Shown here in pieces: positions 47,191 through 57,782 of a stretch of 64,000 bases of DNA. The position numbers and the translations under genes were made by a program. Source of the stretch: Microbacterium sp. KUDC0406 (lineage in GTDB: Bacteria > Actinomycetota > Actinomycetes > Actinomycetales > Microbacteriaceae); contig NZ_CP091138.1 in NCBI RefSeq assembly GCF_021582875.1, forward strand, positions 372,001 through 436,000, written 5' to 3'. Below the pieces are notes generated by a model. It made no database searches and had not been told where the DNA came from. It was given only the letters and a program-made list of their open reading frames with translations. The stretch's first letter is position 1. The number at the start of each line of letters is the position of its first letter.

Positions 47191-50100
47191 TCAGCGCGCG
47201 GCGATCGCCTTCGTGATGCGCTGGGGCGAGACCGGCTGGGCGGTGCCGAGACGCTGCGCGAACAGGCTGACCCGGTACTCCTCGAGCAGCCAGCGAACCT
47301 CGACGAGCTGCGCGGGGGCATCGGCAGGCAGCGGCACCGCGCCGCCGGCATCCGCGAACAGAGACGCCATGCGCTCGTACTCGGTCATGCGGGTGCGATC
47401 CTTGCCGGGGGCGTCCGCCAGGGTCTTCAGCCGCTCGAGCATGCCGTCGAGATACCGCGGCAGGTGCGCGAGCTGCGTCAGTCCGGTCTCCGTCACGAAG
47501 CCCGGATGCACCAGCCCGTTCAGCTGGGACCGGATGTCGTTCAGAGGCGCGAGCAGCGCGAGCGAATTCTGCTTCTTGATGCCCCGCTCCACGTCTCGCG
47601 TCCTTGTCAGGACGCGGGCCACGAGAGACACACAGGCGAACAGTTCGTCGACCAGGGCCGCGTTCACGGCATCCCGCACTCGGGTGAACTCGGCCTCGGA
47701 GCGGACGATGCCTCCCGGAGCGGCCCGCTCGATCAGCGCGCGGGCGACGGCGGCACGGCAGTCCTCGATCAGCGCCTGCACGTTCTGATAGGGCGAGGCC
47801 GCGAGCGCGAGCTTCTCCGGCGCGGTCAGGTGCTCCTGCACGTACGACGACGGCGAGGGAACGTTCAGCAGCACCAGCCGCAGCACACCGTCACGGGTCG
47901 CCGCGGCCGCGGCATCCGCCGTCGCCTCCACGCGCAGCGAGACGGCCTTGCCGGTGTCGACCAGTGCGGGATAGCCGCGCACGATGCCGCCGGCGACCTT
48001 CGTGTCGAGCACCTCGGGCAGGTCGCCGAAGTCCCACGACGTGATGCCGTCGCGCTCGATCGGGCCGCGAGCGGATGCTGCGGCGACGGATGCCGCGGAG
48101 GTGGCGGGCTTCGCGCTCCGCCGCCCCGCGGCTCATCGCCGCGCGAGATCTGCCGCGCGACGCTCTGCCGCGAGCGGCCGGCCAGCTGGTCCTGCAGCTC
48201 GCCCAGGTCACGGCTGGAACCGACCACGCGCCCTCGCTCATCGACCGCGCGGAAGTTCATCCGCAGGTGCGACGGCACGCGTTCCATCTCGAAGTCGGTT
48301 GCCGAGACGGGCTGATTGGCCAGCGGCAGGATGCGCTTGGCGAGCGCTTCGACGAGCGACAGGGGAGGCAGTCCGGTGTGCTTCTCGGGTCCGGCATCCG
48401 CCAGCTCGGCGCCGAAGCGCTCGGCCCAGTCCGCCGCAGGCACGACGTGACGGCGGATCGCCTTCGGCAGCGCGCGCAGCAGCGCGGTGATCAGCTCGGC
48501 GCGCAGCCCGGGCACCTGCCAGTCGAAACCCGTGTCCTGCACCTGCTGCAGCAGCGCGAGCGGGATCACCACGCTCACGCCGTCGTCGGGGGCTCCTGGC
48601 TCGAAGCGGTAAGCGAGGCCGAGCACCTGATCGCCCTGCGGCCACCGGGTCGGGAACTCGCTCTGCTCGGCGCGCTCGCCGTCGTCGATCAGATCGCTCT
48701 CACGCATGACCAGCAGCTTCGGGGTCTGCGCCAGCGCGTCGCGCCACCACTTCTCGAAGGAGCGCACGTCGTATACGTCAGGCGGAATACGTTCGTCGTA
48801 GAAGCGGAACACCGCTTCGTCGCCGGCAAGGATGTCGCGGCGCCGTTCGCGCTCCTCGAGCTTCTCCAGACGGCGCCGCAGCTCCGCGTTGGCGCGCCAG
48901 AACGCGGTCACGCGCTTGTCGATTCTGGACGGATCCCACTCGCCCTCGACCAGCGCGTGCCGCACGAACAGCTCACGCGCGCCCGGCCGGTCGATACGGG
49001 CGAACTGCACGCGACGCCGGGGAATGATCTCGACCCCGAACAGCGTCACCTTCTCGGAGGCGACGGCGGCGCCGGCATCCTTCGACCAGTGCGGCTCCGA
49101 GATCTGCCGCTTCGCGAGATCGCCGGCGAGCGACTCCGCCCACGCCGGATCGATCTGCGCGACGGTGCGTGCGAAGGTGCGCGAGGTCTCCACGATCTCG
49201 GCGGCCATCACGGCGGGCGGCGACTTCTTGCGCAGCGCCGATCCCGGGAAGATCGAGAACCGGATGCCGCGCGCGCCGCGATACTCGGCGATGCGGCGCT
49301 TCTCGCCCTTGGTCTTGTTCTTGCCCTTCGACGGGCTCAGGGAGCCATTCGCCGTGGAACGCTCGTCGAGGATGCCGATCTGCGAGAGCAGCCCCGCGAG
49401 GATCGCGCGGTGGACGGCGTCGCCGTTCTCTGCACCGGTCGTCTCCGCCCCGGTCGCCCCGCGAGCGACGGGGGTGTTCGTTGAGCGAGCCGCCGGCGAG
49501 TCGAAACGCAGAGACGAAACGCTCCCAGCTCCCTGAGGCACGTCACCGCGTTTCGTCTCGCTGCGCTCGCTCAACGACCCGGGAGCGGTGCGGTCGCTCA
49601 ACGACCGGGTCAGCGTCTTCAGCTGCCGGTGCACGTCGAACCACTCCCGTACGCGCACGTAGTTGAGGTGCTCGCTGCGGCACATGCGCCGGAACGCGCT
49701 CGATCCGAGCTCCTTCTGCTGCTCGCGCAGGTGGTTCCAGAGGTTCAGCAGGGTGAGGAAGTCGCTGGTCGGATCCGCGAAGCGGGCGTGCATCCGGTCG
49801 GCCTCATCGCGGATGCCCTGCGGAGCCTCCGCCGAGGGCCGCTCGCGCACGTCCTGGATCGAGAGACCGGCGACGATCGGCAGCACCTCTTCCAGAACGT
49901 GGGTCCCTGAGCCCGTCGATGGGCGGCCGGCCTCGACGAGCATCCGTGCGAATCGCGGGTCCATCGGCATCCGGGCGATGTCGCGGCCGATGCGGGTGAG
50001 CCTTGGTGCGCCGTCTCGTGACAGCGCGACCGCGCCGAGCTCGCCGAGCAGGTCGAGCGCGGCCTTCACGCCACGGGAGTCCGGGGGAGTGAGGAACGGG

Positions 50101-51395
50101 AACTCGGTGATGTCGCCGAAGCCGAGCGACAGCATCTGCAGCACGACCGACGCGAGCGAGGTGCGCAGGATCTCCGGCTCGGTGAACTCGGGGCGCTTCT
50201 CGAAGTCGTCCTCGCCGTACAGGCGGATCGCGATTCCGTCGCTGGTACGGCCGGCGCGCCCCGACCGCTGGTTCGCGGATGCCTGTGACACGGCCTCGAT
50301 CGGCAGCCGCTGCACCTTCGAGCGGTTGCTGTACCGCGAGATGCGGGCCGTGCCGGTGTCGACGACGTACTTGATGCCGGGCACGGTGAGACTGGTCTCG
50401 GCGACGTTCGTGGCGAGGATGACGCGGCGGCGCACGCCGGCCACCTTCGAGGGCTCGAAGACCCGGTGCTGCTCGGCGGCGGAGAGGCGGCCGTACAGCG
50501 GCAGCACCTCCACCGGCGCGGTCTGCGAGCGATAGGCGGCGCGCACGGCCTCGGCCGCATCGCGGATCTCGGCCTCGCCCGGCAGGAACACGAGCACGTC
50601 GCCGGCGGGTTCGCGGTCGAGCTCGCGCAGCGCGCCGACGATCGCGGTGACCTCGTCCTCCGGCTCCGGGGTGGCGCCAGAACTCCGGAGATCTCTTGCG
50701 GCGGCGCCGCCTGCGGGGCGGTTCATCGGCCTCCGCGCAGGCTGCTCCGGAGTTGTGTCCCCGTCGACCAGCGGCCGGTACCTGATCTCCACCGGGTACG
50801 TCCGGCCGGAGACTTCGATGATCGGGGCGGGGGCCGGTTGGGTCCCTGAGCCTGTCGAAGGGGCCGAGAAGTGCGCTGCGAAGCTCTGCGGGTCGATCGT
50901 CGCCGAGGTGATAATCACCTTCAGGTCGGGTCGCTCGGGCAGGATGCGGTGCAGGTAGCCGAGTAGGAAGTCGACGTTCAGCGACCGCTCGTGCGCCTCG
51001 TCGATGATGATCGTGTCGTAGCGGCGCAGCAGCCGGTCGCGGTGGATCTCGTTGAGCAGGATGCCGTCGGTCATCAGCGCGATTCGCGTGGCATCCGAGA
51101 TCTGATCGGTGAAGCGCACCTTGTAGCCGACCAGGTCGCCGAGCTCGACGTGCAGCTCCTCGGCGACGCGCTCAGCGATCGTGCGTGCCGCGAGACGTCT
51201 GGGCTGGGTGTGCGCGATGCGCTCGCGGCCCAGCTCGAGGCAGATCTTCGGCAGCTGGGTGGTCTTGCCCGAGCCGGTGGCGCCGGCGACGATCACGACC
51301 TGGTGGTCGCGGATGGCATCGGCGATCTCGCCGCGCGCGGCCGAGACCGGCAGCTCCGGGGATAGACGATCACGGGCGAAGACATAGCCCTCCAT
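47191..51395 (-). CDS. hrpA: HrpA-type DEAH-box ATP-dependent RNA helicase (frameshifted, with in-frame repeat insertions)
   Basis: About 1400 residues, close to HrpA size. Helicase motifs in order from the ATG at 51395: GATGSGKTTQ (Walker A), IIIDEAHERS (DEAH), ITSATID, NVAETSLTVPG and ANQRSGRAGR. HrpA unwinds RNA and rescues stalled ribosomes. The last ~300 residues are in another frame; one missing base in the C-run at 48121-48127 explains this. The coding sequence carries four to five dispersed repeats in frame (PSTGSGT, NGSLSPSKG, and an inverted pair near 49479-49579), all in loop-like, lineage-variable stretches. Confidence 0.88.
49324..49346. repeat. dispersed short repeat inside hrpA
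   Basis: Core CTTCGACGGGCTCAGGGAG. Read on the minus strand it gives GSLSPSKG within the helicase. Confidence 0.7.
49479..49579. repeat. inverted pair of a second dispersed repeat inside hrpA
   Basis: The arm at 49479-49509 (CGTTGAGCGAGC...TCGAAACG) and the arm at 49549-49576 (CGTTTCGTCTCGCTGCGCTC...) share reversed sequence around the core GTTGAGCGAG / CTCGCTCAAC. A third partial copy (CGGTCGCTCAACGACC) follows at 49591. They translate in frame as SERSETKRGD and RFDSPAARS. I associate this element with Microbacteriaceae genomes from memory. Confidence 0.6.
49901..49923. repeat. dispersed short repeat inside hrpA
   Basis: GGGTCCCTGAGCCCGTCGAT is the reverse-complement orientation of the repeat; the minus-strand reading gives RPSTGSGTHVLEE within the helicase. 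Confidence 0.7.
50840..50862. repeat. dispersed short repeat inside hrpA
   Basis: Full match in reverse orientation to the copy at 7388-7411 (core GTCCCTGAGCCTGTCGAAG). It is translated as [12 protein letters not shown] on the minus strand between the SAT motif and the RecA-like domain 2. Confidence 0.8.
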
Positions 51396-51431
51396 CTTAT
51401 GAGGTCGAGCAGCGCCGATCATCGCGACCCA

Positions 51432-51460
51432 TTGACATGCAAATAAGTTTGCAGTACAAA
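51432..51460 (+). promoter_or_regulatory. strong promoter with palindrome in the spacer
   Basis: TTGACA (51432-51437), a 17-bp spacer and TACAAA (51455-51460) form a near-consensus sigma-70 type promoter. The spacer contains the palindrome TGCAAATAAGTTTGCA (51438-51453). The start codon follows only seven bases after the -10, with no ribosome binding site, so the transcript is probably leaderless. The palindrome is a likely operator for the winged-helix protein encoded in the same operon. Confidence 0.8.
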
Positions 51461-51467
51461 GTGGTTT

Positions 51468-52138
51468 ATGAACGAAGACGAAGATGTGCCGCTGTCGCCG
51501 GAGCAGATGCTGTCGCTGGTGCAGGACCAGCAGCGCACGGTGACCGGACGGATGGCCGGCTTCGTGCCGTGGATCCTGGTCGCCTGGGGCATCGCCTGGC
51601 TCGTGGGCTTCCTGATCCTGTGGTGGGACGCCGGGCAGCATCCGCAGAACACAGCGCCGACGCTCGCGGCCGGACTCACGTTCGCCGGGCTGATCTTCGC
51701 CGCAGGCCTGGTGTCGATGGTGCTCGGCATCCGCTCCGGGCGCGGCCTGCGCGGCACGCAGGACAGCGCGATCCTCGGCATCGTCTACGGCAACACCTGG
51801 TGGGTGGGCAGCATCGCCGTGGTGGTGATCGGGCAGGCGCTGGTGCAGGCGGGTATGGACACCGACCTGCTCGGGGTGTTCTACCCGAGCGCGTTCATCT
51901 TCTTCGCCGGCGTGATGTACATCATGTCCGGACTGATCTGGCGGGCGTACCCGATGGTGGTGCTCGGCCTCTGGTCTGTGGCGATGGCGGCGATCGGATC
52001 GCTGCTGCCGCCGCCGGTGAACTACCTGGTCTACGCGCTCGCCGGGGAGGGGCGTTCCTGCTCGTCGCGGCCTGGACCGCCTGGTGGGTGTACCTCGCGC
52101 GTCGTCGCGTCGCCACTGCGGAGGTCGGCCGTGCCTGA
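51468..52138 (+). CDS. multi-pass membrane protein (frameshifted near C-terminus)
   Basis: About 223 residues with six hydrophobic segments. The N-terminus is acidic (MNEDEDVPLSPEQMLSLV). The helices start at about residue 34 (FVPWILVAWGIAWLVGFLIL). The last one, GAFLLVAAWTAWWVYLARRR, is in a different frame from the rest; a missing G in GGGGAGGGG at 52043-52046 explains it. Without this correction the gene would appear fused to the following regulator. No family is recognised. It leads an operon of regulator, ABC ATPase and permease. Confidence 0.78.
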
Positions 52139-52427
52139 CCTCGACCCCGTCATCCACGCCCAGGCGCGGCTGCGCATCGTCGCCGCGCTCGCCACGCTCG
52201 ACGCGAAGGACCAGATCACCTTCCCTCGGCTGCAGGAGGTGCTCGACATGACCGCCGGCAACCTCTCCACGCATCTGCGCAAGCTCGAGGACGCGGACTA
52301 CGTCATCGTCGAGAAGACCCACAGGGGACGCACGCCCGTCACCTACATCGCGCTCACCACGAAGGGCCGCCGGGCCTTCGAGGACTACACCGCGCAGCTG
52401 CGCGGCCTGCTGGGAGGAACGACATGA
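52131..52427 (+). CDS. winged-helix transcriptional regulator (HTH_34/MarR-like)
   Basis: A 98-residue DNA-binding protein starting with GTG (GGAGGT upstream), overlapping the membrane protein's stop. The winged helix spans residues ~10-80: RLRIVAALATLDAKDQITFP, MTAGNLSTHLRKLEDADYV (recognition helix) and a wing GRTPVTYIALTTKGRRAF. It probably represses its own operon through the palindrome at 51438-51453. Its stop overlaps the ABC ATPase start by four bases. Confidence 0.88.
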   Translation: MPDLDPVIHAQARLRIVAALATLDAKDQITFPRLQEVLDMTAGNLSTHLRKLEDADYVIVEKTHRGRTPVTYIALTTKGRRAFEDYTAQLRGLLGGTT

Positions 52428-53329
52428 CACTGGCATCCTTCGACCACGTCACCCGGCGTTTCGGCGACCTCGTCGCCGTGGACGACGTCACGCTCGACAT
52501 CCCCGAGGGGCAGATCCTCGGGCTGCTCGGCCCGAACGGCGCGGGCAAGTCCACACTGCTGTCGCTGCTGCAGGGTCTGCGCCGGCCGACATCCGGCACG
52601 GTGCGCCTGCTCGGCGGCGACCCGCGCGATCCCTCGTCGCGGATCCGGCTGGGCAGCACGCCGCAGGAGACCGCGCTGCCCGAGACGCTGCGGGTCGGCG
52701 AGGTGCTGGACTTCGTCGGCAGCCATTTTCCGGAGCGGGTGGATGCCGGTGAGCTGGCCGAGCAGTTCGGCTTCGCCGACCTGCTGAGACGGCAGACCGG
52801 CGGGCTCTCCGGGGGTCAGCGGCGGCGCATCTCGGTGGCGCTCGCGTTCGTCGGTGCCCCGCGGCTCGTGCTGCTGGATGAACCGTCCACCGGGCTCGAC
52901 GTCGATGCCCGGCGGGTGCTCTGGAGCGCGATCCGCGATCGGCATGCGCAGGGGGCGACGATCGTCGTGACCAGCCACTACCTGGAGGAGATCGAGGCGC
53001 TCGCCGAGCGCGTGGTCGTCGTCGACCGCGGGCGGATCGTCGCAGACGACGCGCTGCGAGGAGTGCTCGGCCGGGTCGCCCGGTCACGTGTCACGCTGCG
53101 CACCGCGGATGCCGGCGAGGTGATCGCTCTCGCCGACGATGCCCCCGCCGTGACGGAGGACGGCGAACTGACCCTGATGGTGGGCGACTCCGACGACTTC
53201 GTGCGCCGGCTCGTGGGCAGCGGCCTCGACTTCTCGGAGCTCAGCGTGCGCGGCGCCACGCTCGAAGAGGCGTTCCTGGCGCTGACAGGTGAGGATCCGG
53301 AGCCCGCAGCGGAAGGAGGCATCCGATGA
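52424..53329 (+). CDS. ABC exporter ATPase
   Basis: A 301-residue ATPase of the ABC-2 exporter type. Walker A is GPNGAGKSTL near residue 40, signature GLSGGQRRRI near 133, Walker B LVLLDEPSTGLD near 150; the C-terminal ~80 residues are the DUF4162-like regulatory region. It works with the permease encoded next (overlap of four bases). The cargo is unknown; regulator and membrane-protein neighbours suggest stress or antibiotic-related export. Confidence 0.92.
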   Translation: MTLASFDHVTRRFGDLVAVDDVTLDIPEGQILGLLGPNGAGKSTLLSLLQGLRRPTSGTVRLLGGDPRDPSSRIRLGSTPQETALPETLRVGEVLDFVGSHFPERVDAGELAEQFGFADLLRRQTGGLSGGQRRRISVALAFVGAPRLVLLDEPSTGLDVDARRVLWSAIRDRHAQGATIVVTSHYLEEIEALAERVVVVDRGRIVADDALRGVLGRVARSRVTLRTADAGEVIALADDAPAVTEDGELTLMVGDSDDFVRRLVGSGLDFSELSVRGATLEEAFLALTGEDPEPAAEGGIR

Positions 53330-54078
53330 GCGTCATCTCCCTGACCGCGGTGCACGCGAAATACAGTCTGCTGGAGACCCTGCGGGTTCCGATCGCCGTG
53401 ATCGGATCGATCGCGTTCCCTTCGCTGGCTCTGCTGTTCTTCGTCGTGCCGAATCGCACCGTCGCCGACAATCCCGAGTTCGCCACCCAGGCGATCATCG
53501 CGATGGGCGTGTTCGCGGTGATGGCGAACGGGCTGTTCTCGTTCGGGCTGACCATCGCCGAGAACAGGTCGAAGCCGTGGGATCCGTACCTGCGCACCCT
53601 GCCCGCGCCGGGGATCGTACGGGTGCTCGCCCAGATCTTCTCCACCGGCGCGCTCGGCTTCCTGGCGCTGCTCCCGATCGTCGTGATCGGGGGTCTGCTC
53701 ACCAGCGCCGAGGCGTCGCCGTGGCGAGTGATCGCAGGGCTGGTCGCGATCGCCGTCTCCGCGCTGCCCTTCATGCTGATCGGAACCTGCATCGGCTATT
53801 CGATGCCGGAGAAGGCGGCGATCGCCGTCGTGCAGGTCGTCATGTTCGGCCTGGCGTTCGCCGGCGGGCTGTTCCTGCCGCCGATCATGTTCGCCGACTG
53901 GCTCGACACCCTGTCGAAGTTCTTCCCTTCGCGGCAGGCGCGCGAGTTCGTGATCTGGGCCGTGCAGGGCGGTGACCTGCCGTGGTGGTCCTGGACGGGC
54001 ATCTTGTTCTGGACCGCGGTGTTCCTCGCCCTCGCGCTGTGGCTGTTCCGCCGGGATGAGGGGAAGCGGTTCCGCTGA
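53326..54078 (+). CDS. ABC-2 type permease
   Basis: A 250-residue membrane protein with six helices and the ABC-2 pattern (AVHAKYSLLETLRVPIAVIG at the start, a large central region with ALGFLALLPIVVIGGLL). It is the membrane partner of the preceding ATPase, translationally coupled to it. Last gene of the operon starting at 51468. Confidence 0.9.
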   Translation: MSVISLTAVHAKYSLLETLRVPIAVIGSIAFPSLALLFFVVPNRTVADNPEFATQAIIAMGVFAVMANGLFSFGLTIAENRSKPWDPYLRTLPAPGIVRVLAQIFSTGALGFLALLPIVVIGGLLTSAEASPWRVIAGLVAIAVSALPFMLIGTCIGYSMPEKAAIAVVQVVMFGLAFAGGLFLPPIMFADWLDTLSKFFPSRQAREFVIWAVQGGDLPWWSWTGILFWTAVFLALALWLFRRDEGKRFR

Positions 54079-54117
54079 GTGCCACCGCGCCCGTCACCTG
54101 TCATCACAAGCCTCTAG

Positions 54118-54961
<844 letters not shown>

Positions 54962-54964
54962 TCA

Positions 54965-55030
54965 CGGTTCCGGTCTCACTCGCTGCGGGTCTGCGGGCAT
55001 CCGCACCCGCAACGAGTGCGACCGGAACCG
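54965..55030. terminator. long hairpin terminator
   Basis: Two 26-base arms (54965-54990 and 55005-55030) are complementary with only two mismatches, and the 14-base loop has an inner GCGG/CCGC stem. It lies between the aldo/keto reductase and the DUF255 gene, both on the plus strand. Confidence 0.8.
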
Positions 55031-55059
55031 GGAGAGCGCGGCCGGCGTAGCGTGGAGCC

Positions 55060-56821
55060 ATGAGCAACCGCCTGGCAGGCACCCTCAGCCCGTATCTGCG
55101 CGCGCACGCCGACAACCCCGTGGACTGGCATCCGTGGGGGCAGGAGGCGTTCGACGAGGCCCAGCGCCGCGACGTGCCGGTGCTGATCTCGATCGGCTAC
55201 TCCACCTGCCACTGGTGCCACGTGATGGCGCGGGAGTCCTTCTCCGACGCTGCGACCGCCGAAGACCTGAACGCCGGCTTCGTGGCGATCAAGGTCGACC
55301 GCGAGGAGCATCCCGAGGTCGACGCGGCCTACATGGCGGCGGCATCCGCCTTCACGCAGAGTCTGGGCTGGCCGCTCACCGTGTTCACGACGCCCTCCGG
55401 GCGCGCGTTCCATGCCGGCACCTACTTCCCGCCGGTCGCCCGCGGCGGGATGCCATCGTTCCGCGACGTGCTCGCCGCCGTACGCGAAGCCTGGGCGGAT
55501 CGGCGCGAGGTCGTCGTGGAGCAGGCGGATACCGTGGCATCCGCGCTCTCGCAGATCGTGACCGAGCCGTCCCCGCTGCCGTCGCCTTCGCAGTTGTCGG
55601 ATGCCGCAGCACAGGTGGCGAGTCGCGAGGACCGCGTCTACGGCGGATTCGGCGGAGCACCGAAGTTCCCCGTCGCGACGACGCTGCGGTTCCTGCAGAC
55701 CGTCGGGCCGAGCGAGGTCGCCGACCGCGCGCTGACAGCGATGGCCGGCTCCGAACTGCGGGACGAGGACGGCGGGTTCTTCCGCTACGCGACGCAGCGC
55801 GACTGGACCGTGCCGCACTACGAGCGGATGCTGATCGACAACGCGCAGCTTCTTGATGTGGCCCTCGCTGCGGGGCGGATCGATGTCGTGCGCGGCGTCG
55901 CGGACTTCCTGCTCGGCGTGCTGCGGCGCGAGGGCGGCGGCTTCGGAGCAGCACAGGACTCGGAGTCGTGGATCGACGGGCAGCGCGACGAGGGCGGGTA
56001 CTATCGGCGGCCGGTCGCCGAGCGGAGCGGGCTGGAGCCCCCGGCCGTCGACGGCAAGGTGCTCACGGGGTGGAACGGGCTCGCGATCGGCGCGCTGGCC
56101 CGTGCCGGTGCGGCACTGGCTGAGCCGTCCTGGATCGACGCGGCGGCGGGTGCGGCCCGCTTCGTGCTGGCGACGAACCGCTCCCCTGAAGGTGCACTGG
56201 TGCGGTCCTCGCTCGACGGCGTCGCGTCGGCCGCGGTCGCGACGACGGCGGATTCCGGGCTGCTGGCCGACGGGCTGTTCGCGCTCGCGCTCGCGACGGG
56301 GGAGGCGTCCTGGGCGACCGCGGCGCTGGATGTGCTGAACGCGCCCGTCACGGGCGACCCTGTGCTCGTCGCTCAGGACATCCCGGTCGCGGGTGACGAC
56401 AGCGACGGTGACCTTCCTTCCGGCACGGCGGCGCTCGCCGCCGGCATCCCTCACGGCCTGGCGTCTGGGCGCAGGGGCCTCCTATCTGGAGCGGGCGACG
56501 GACCTGGTCGCGGGACTCGCCGGGCGGGCCGTCGAGCATCCGTTCGGGTACTGCGCGCTGCTGCGGGTGGCCGCGGGGCTGGCGTCGTCGCCGCGGCAGA
56601 TCGTGATCGTCGGCGGTGCGGGCGAGCTCGCCGAGGCGGCGCATCGGACCGATGCCGACATCGTCGCGGTGGTGACGCCTGAGCAGGCCCGCGCCTTCGC
56701 GGATGCCGGGTTCGAGCTGTTTCTGGAGAAGGACGCAGTGGAGGGCGTGGCGTACGACTGCCGCGACTTCGTGTGCCGGCTGCCGACGAGCGATCCGGAG
56801 CAGCTGTCTCCCGCCCGCTGA
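55060..56821 (+). CDS. thioredoxin-fold DUF255 protein (YyaL/SPATA20-like), frameshifted
   Basis: About 587 residues. The N-terminal thioredoxin-like domain has [18 protein letters not shown] with the C-H-W-C motif near residue 50. The rest is an (alpha/alpha) barrel-like region as in AGE-type proteins. After ...SGTAALAA the frame resumes as [20 protein letters not shown]; one extra G near 56443 (GCCGGCATCC for GCCGCATCC) accounts for it. The family's role is unclear. The protein is soluble. A strong hairpin lies just upstream. Confidence 0.83.
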
Positions 56822-56852
56822 ACCGGGGCCACCGTTCGCCGAGGACAGCAGA

Positions 56853-57167
56853 ATGGGCGAGAACAGCGCGCATACGCTTCTGCTCCTCTCGCTCGATGGC
56901 ATCGCCTGGACGGCCGGAGCGCTGATGAGTGTCACGGCTTCGAGCAGCGCGTGCGAGCAGATCCGCCTGCCGACCTTCGTTGCGGCATCCGCCGGACTCA
57001 CACGGGAACAGGCGCTGGGCGCTGCGCGCACAGCGGGGAGAGACGAAGGACGGGCGCTCATGCCACCGCTGGGTTCATCTTCGGCGAGTCGAGGCGGCGA
57101 TCCGTTCTCTGTCGACATCGCGCCGCGCCGTCAGGAGAGCGACGTGCAGTCTTGTGAGCGGGAGTAG
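56853..57167 (+). CDS. possible small ORF, 104 aa, doubtful
   Basis: An open frame from an ATG at 56853 with host-like codon use at its start, including the Ala-Ser pair GCA-TCC in frame (FVAASAGLTREQALGAARTAG). The second half looks random and its last ~90 bases overlap the convergent orphan gene, so at least one of the two is misassigned or it is a gene remnant. No family recognised. Confidence 0.25.
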   Translation: MGENSAHTLLLLSLDGIAWTAGALMSVTASSSACEQIRLPTFVAASAGLTREQALGAARTAGRDEGRALMPPLGSSSASRGGDPFSVDIAPRRQESDVQSCERE

Positions 57168-57539
57168 GAACTCCCTGCCGTTGACGAGGCGGCACCGCGT
57201 GATGAGGTCTGAGAGTGCGGAGGCGTATCGGACCTGAGCCGCGCGGTCGATGCGGTCGGGCAGCAGCCAGGGGTCGCAAAGGAAATCGGGCAGCGCGAGG
57301 ACGAGCGGGTCGGCGTTCATCGTGTGCAGGAATGCGCGATCTGAGTCGAACTGTCGCTCCATCTCGAGCACGGTTCGATCGTGGTCCGTCAGTTGCGCTG
57401 GGCCTTCGGTCTCAAGGTAGCGCTCCAGGTGCGCGGCCGCGGTCTCGACCCGTCGTCGGCGCAGGCCACTCTTGCCTTCCAGCTGCTGGGCCAGGTGAGT
57501 ATGCAGAATCTCAGTGATCGGCGGTCGTCTGCGGTCCAT
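57075..57539 (-). CDS. orphan hypothetical protein, 154 aa
   Basis: Start at the ATG at 57539. The protein looks real: mostly helical, charged, without membrane segments, with stretches such as TEILHTHLAQQLEGKSGLRR and ALPDFLCDPWLLPDRIDRA. It resembles no family I know. Base composition is less GC-biased than in its neighbours, and it lies in an accessory patch with the truncated DUF222 gene, so it may have been acquired. The remaining ~240 bp upstream to the DUF222 gene is AT-richer and holds no gene. Confidence 0.5.
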   Translation of the reverse strand: MDRRRPPITEILHTHLAQQLEGKSGLRRRRVETAAAHLERYLETEGPAQLTDHDRTVLEMERQFDSDRAFLHTMNADPLVLALPDFLCDPWLLPDRIDRAAQVRYASALSDLITRCRLVNGREFLLPLTRLHVALLTARRDVDRERIAASTRRR

Positions 57540-57736
57540 GTACTGATATTGCGCCGAGGCTCCGACATTGCAGGTGCGGTTTCTGGGTGCTGTGCCGCGA
57601 TGCCTGTGACTGAGCCGGCAGACATTCGACGAGGGCAGGACGGATGCTGCGGAACCATCGCTGTTTCGGGGTGTTCTCCTGTATCCGGCGACTCGAGTGG
57701 AAAAGATTGGTTCAATCTGGGGTTTAAGGTTTGGGG

Positions 57737-57750
57737 CGAAACTGTGTTCG
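57737..57750. promoter_or_regulatory. LexA/SOS-box-like sequence upstream of the DUF222 remnant
   Basis: CGAAACTGTGTTCG matches the actinobacterial SOS box (CGAACATATGTTCG) at 11 of 14 positions, with both GAA and TTCG arms. It is 33 bp before the start. Some 13E12/DUF222 genes of mycobacteria are LexA-regulated. Confidence 0.45.
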
Positions 57751-57782
57751 AATGTCGGTGGTGGTCGGTTGAATGGGGGGAT

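Noticed and set aside
51468-52427. A single-frame fusion of a membrane protein with a winged-helix regulator.
   Set aside because: The last membrane helix lies in another frame and the regulator has its own GTG with GGAGGT upstream; a missing G near 52045 creates the false fusion.
47865-52436. A 1523-residue helicase frame extending upstream past 51395.
   Set aside because: The upstream part is antisense to the ABC export operon and is Arg/His-rich; the helicase begins at the ATG at 51395 (or 51422).
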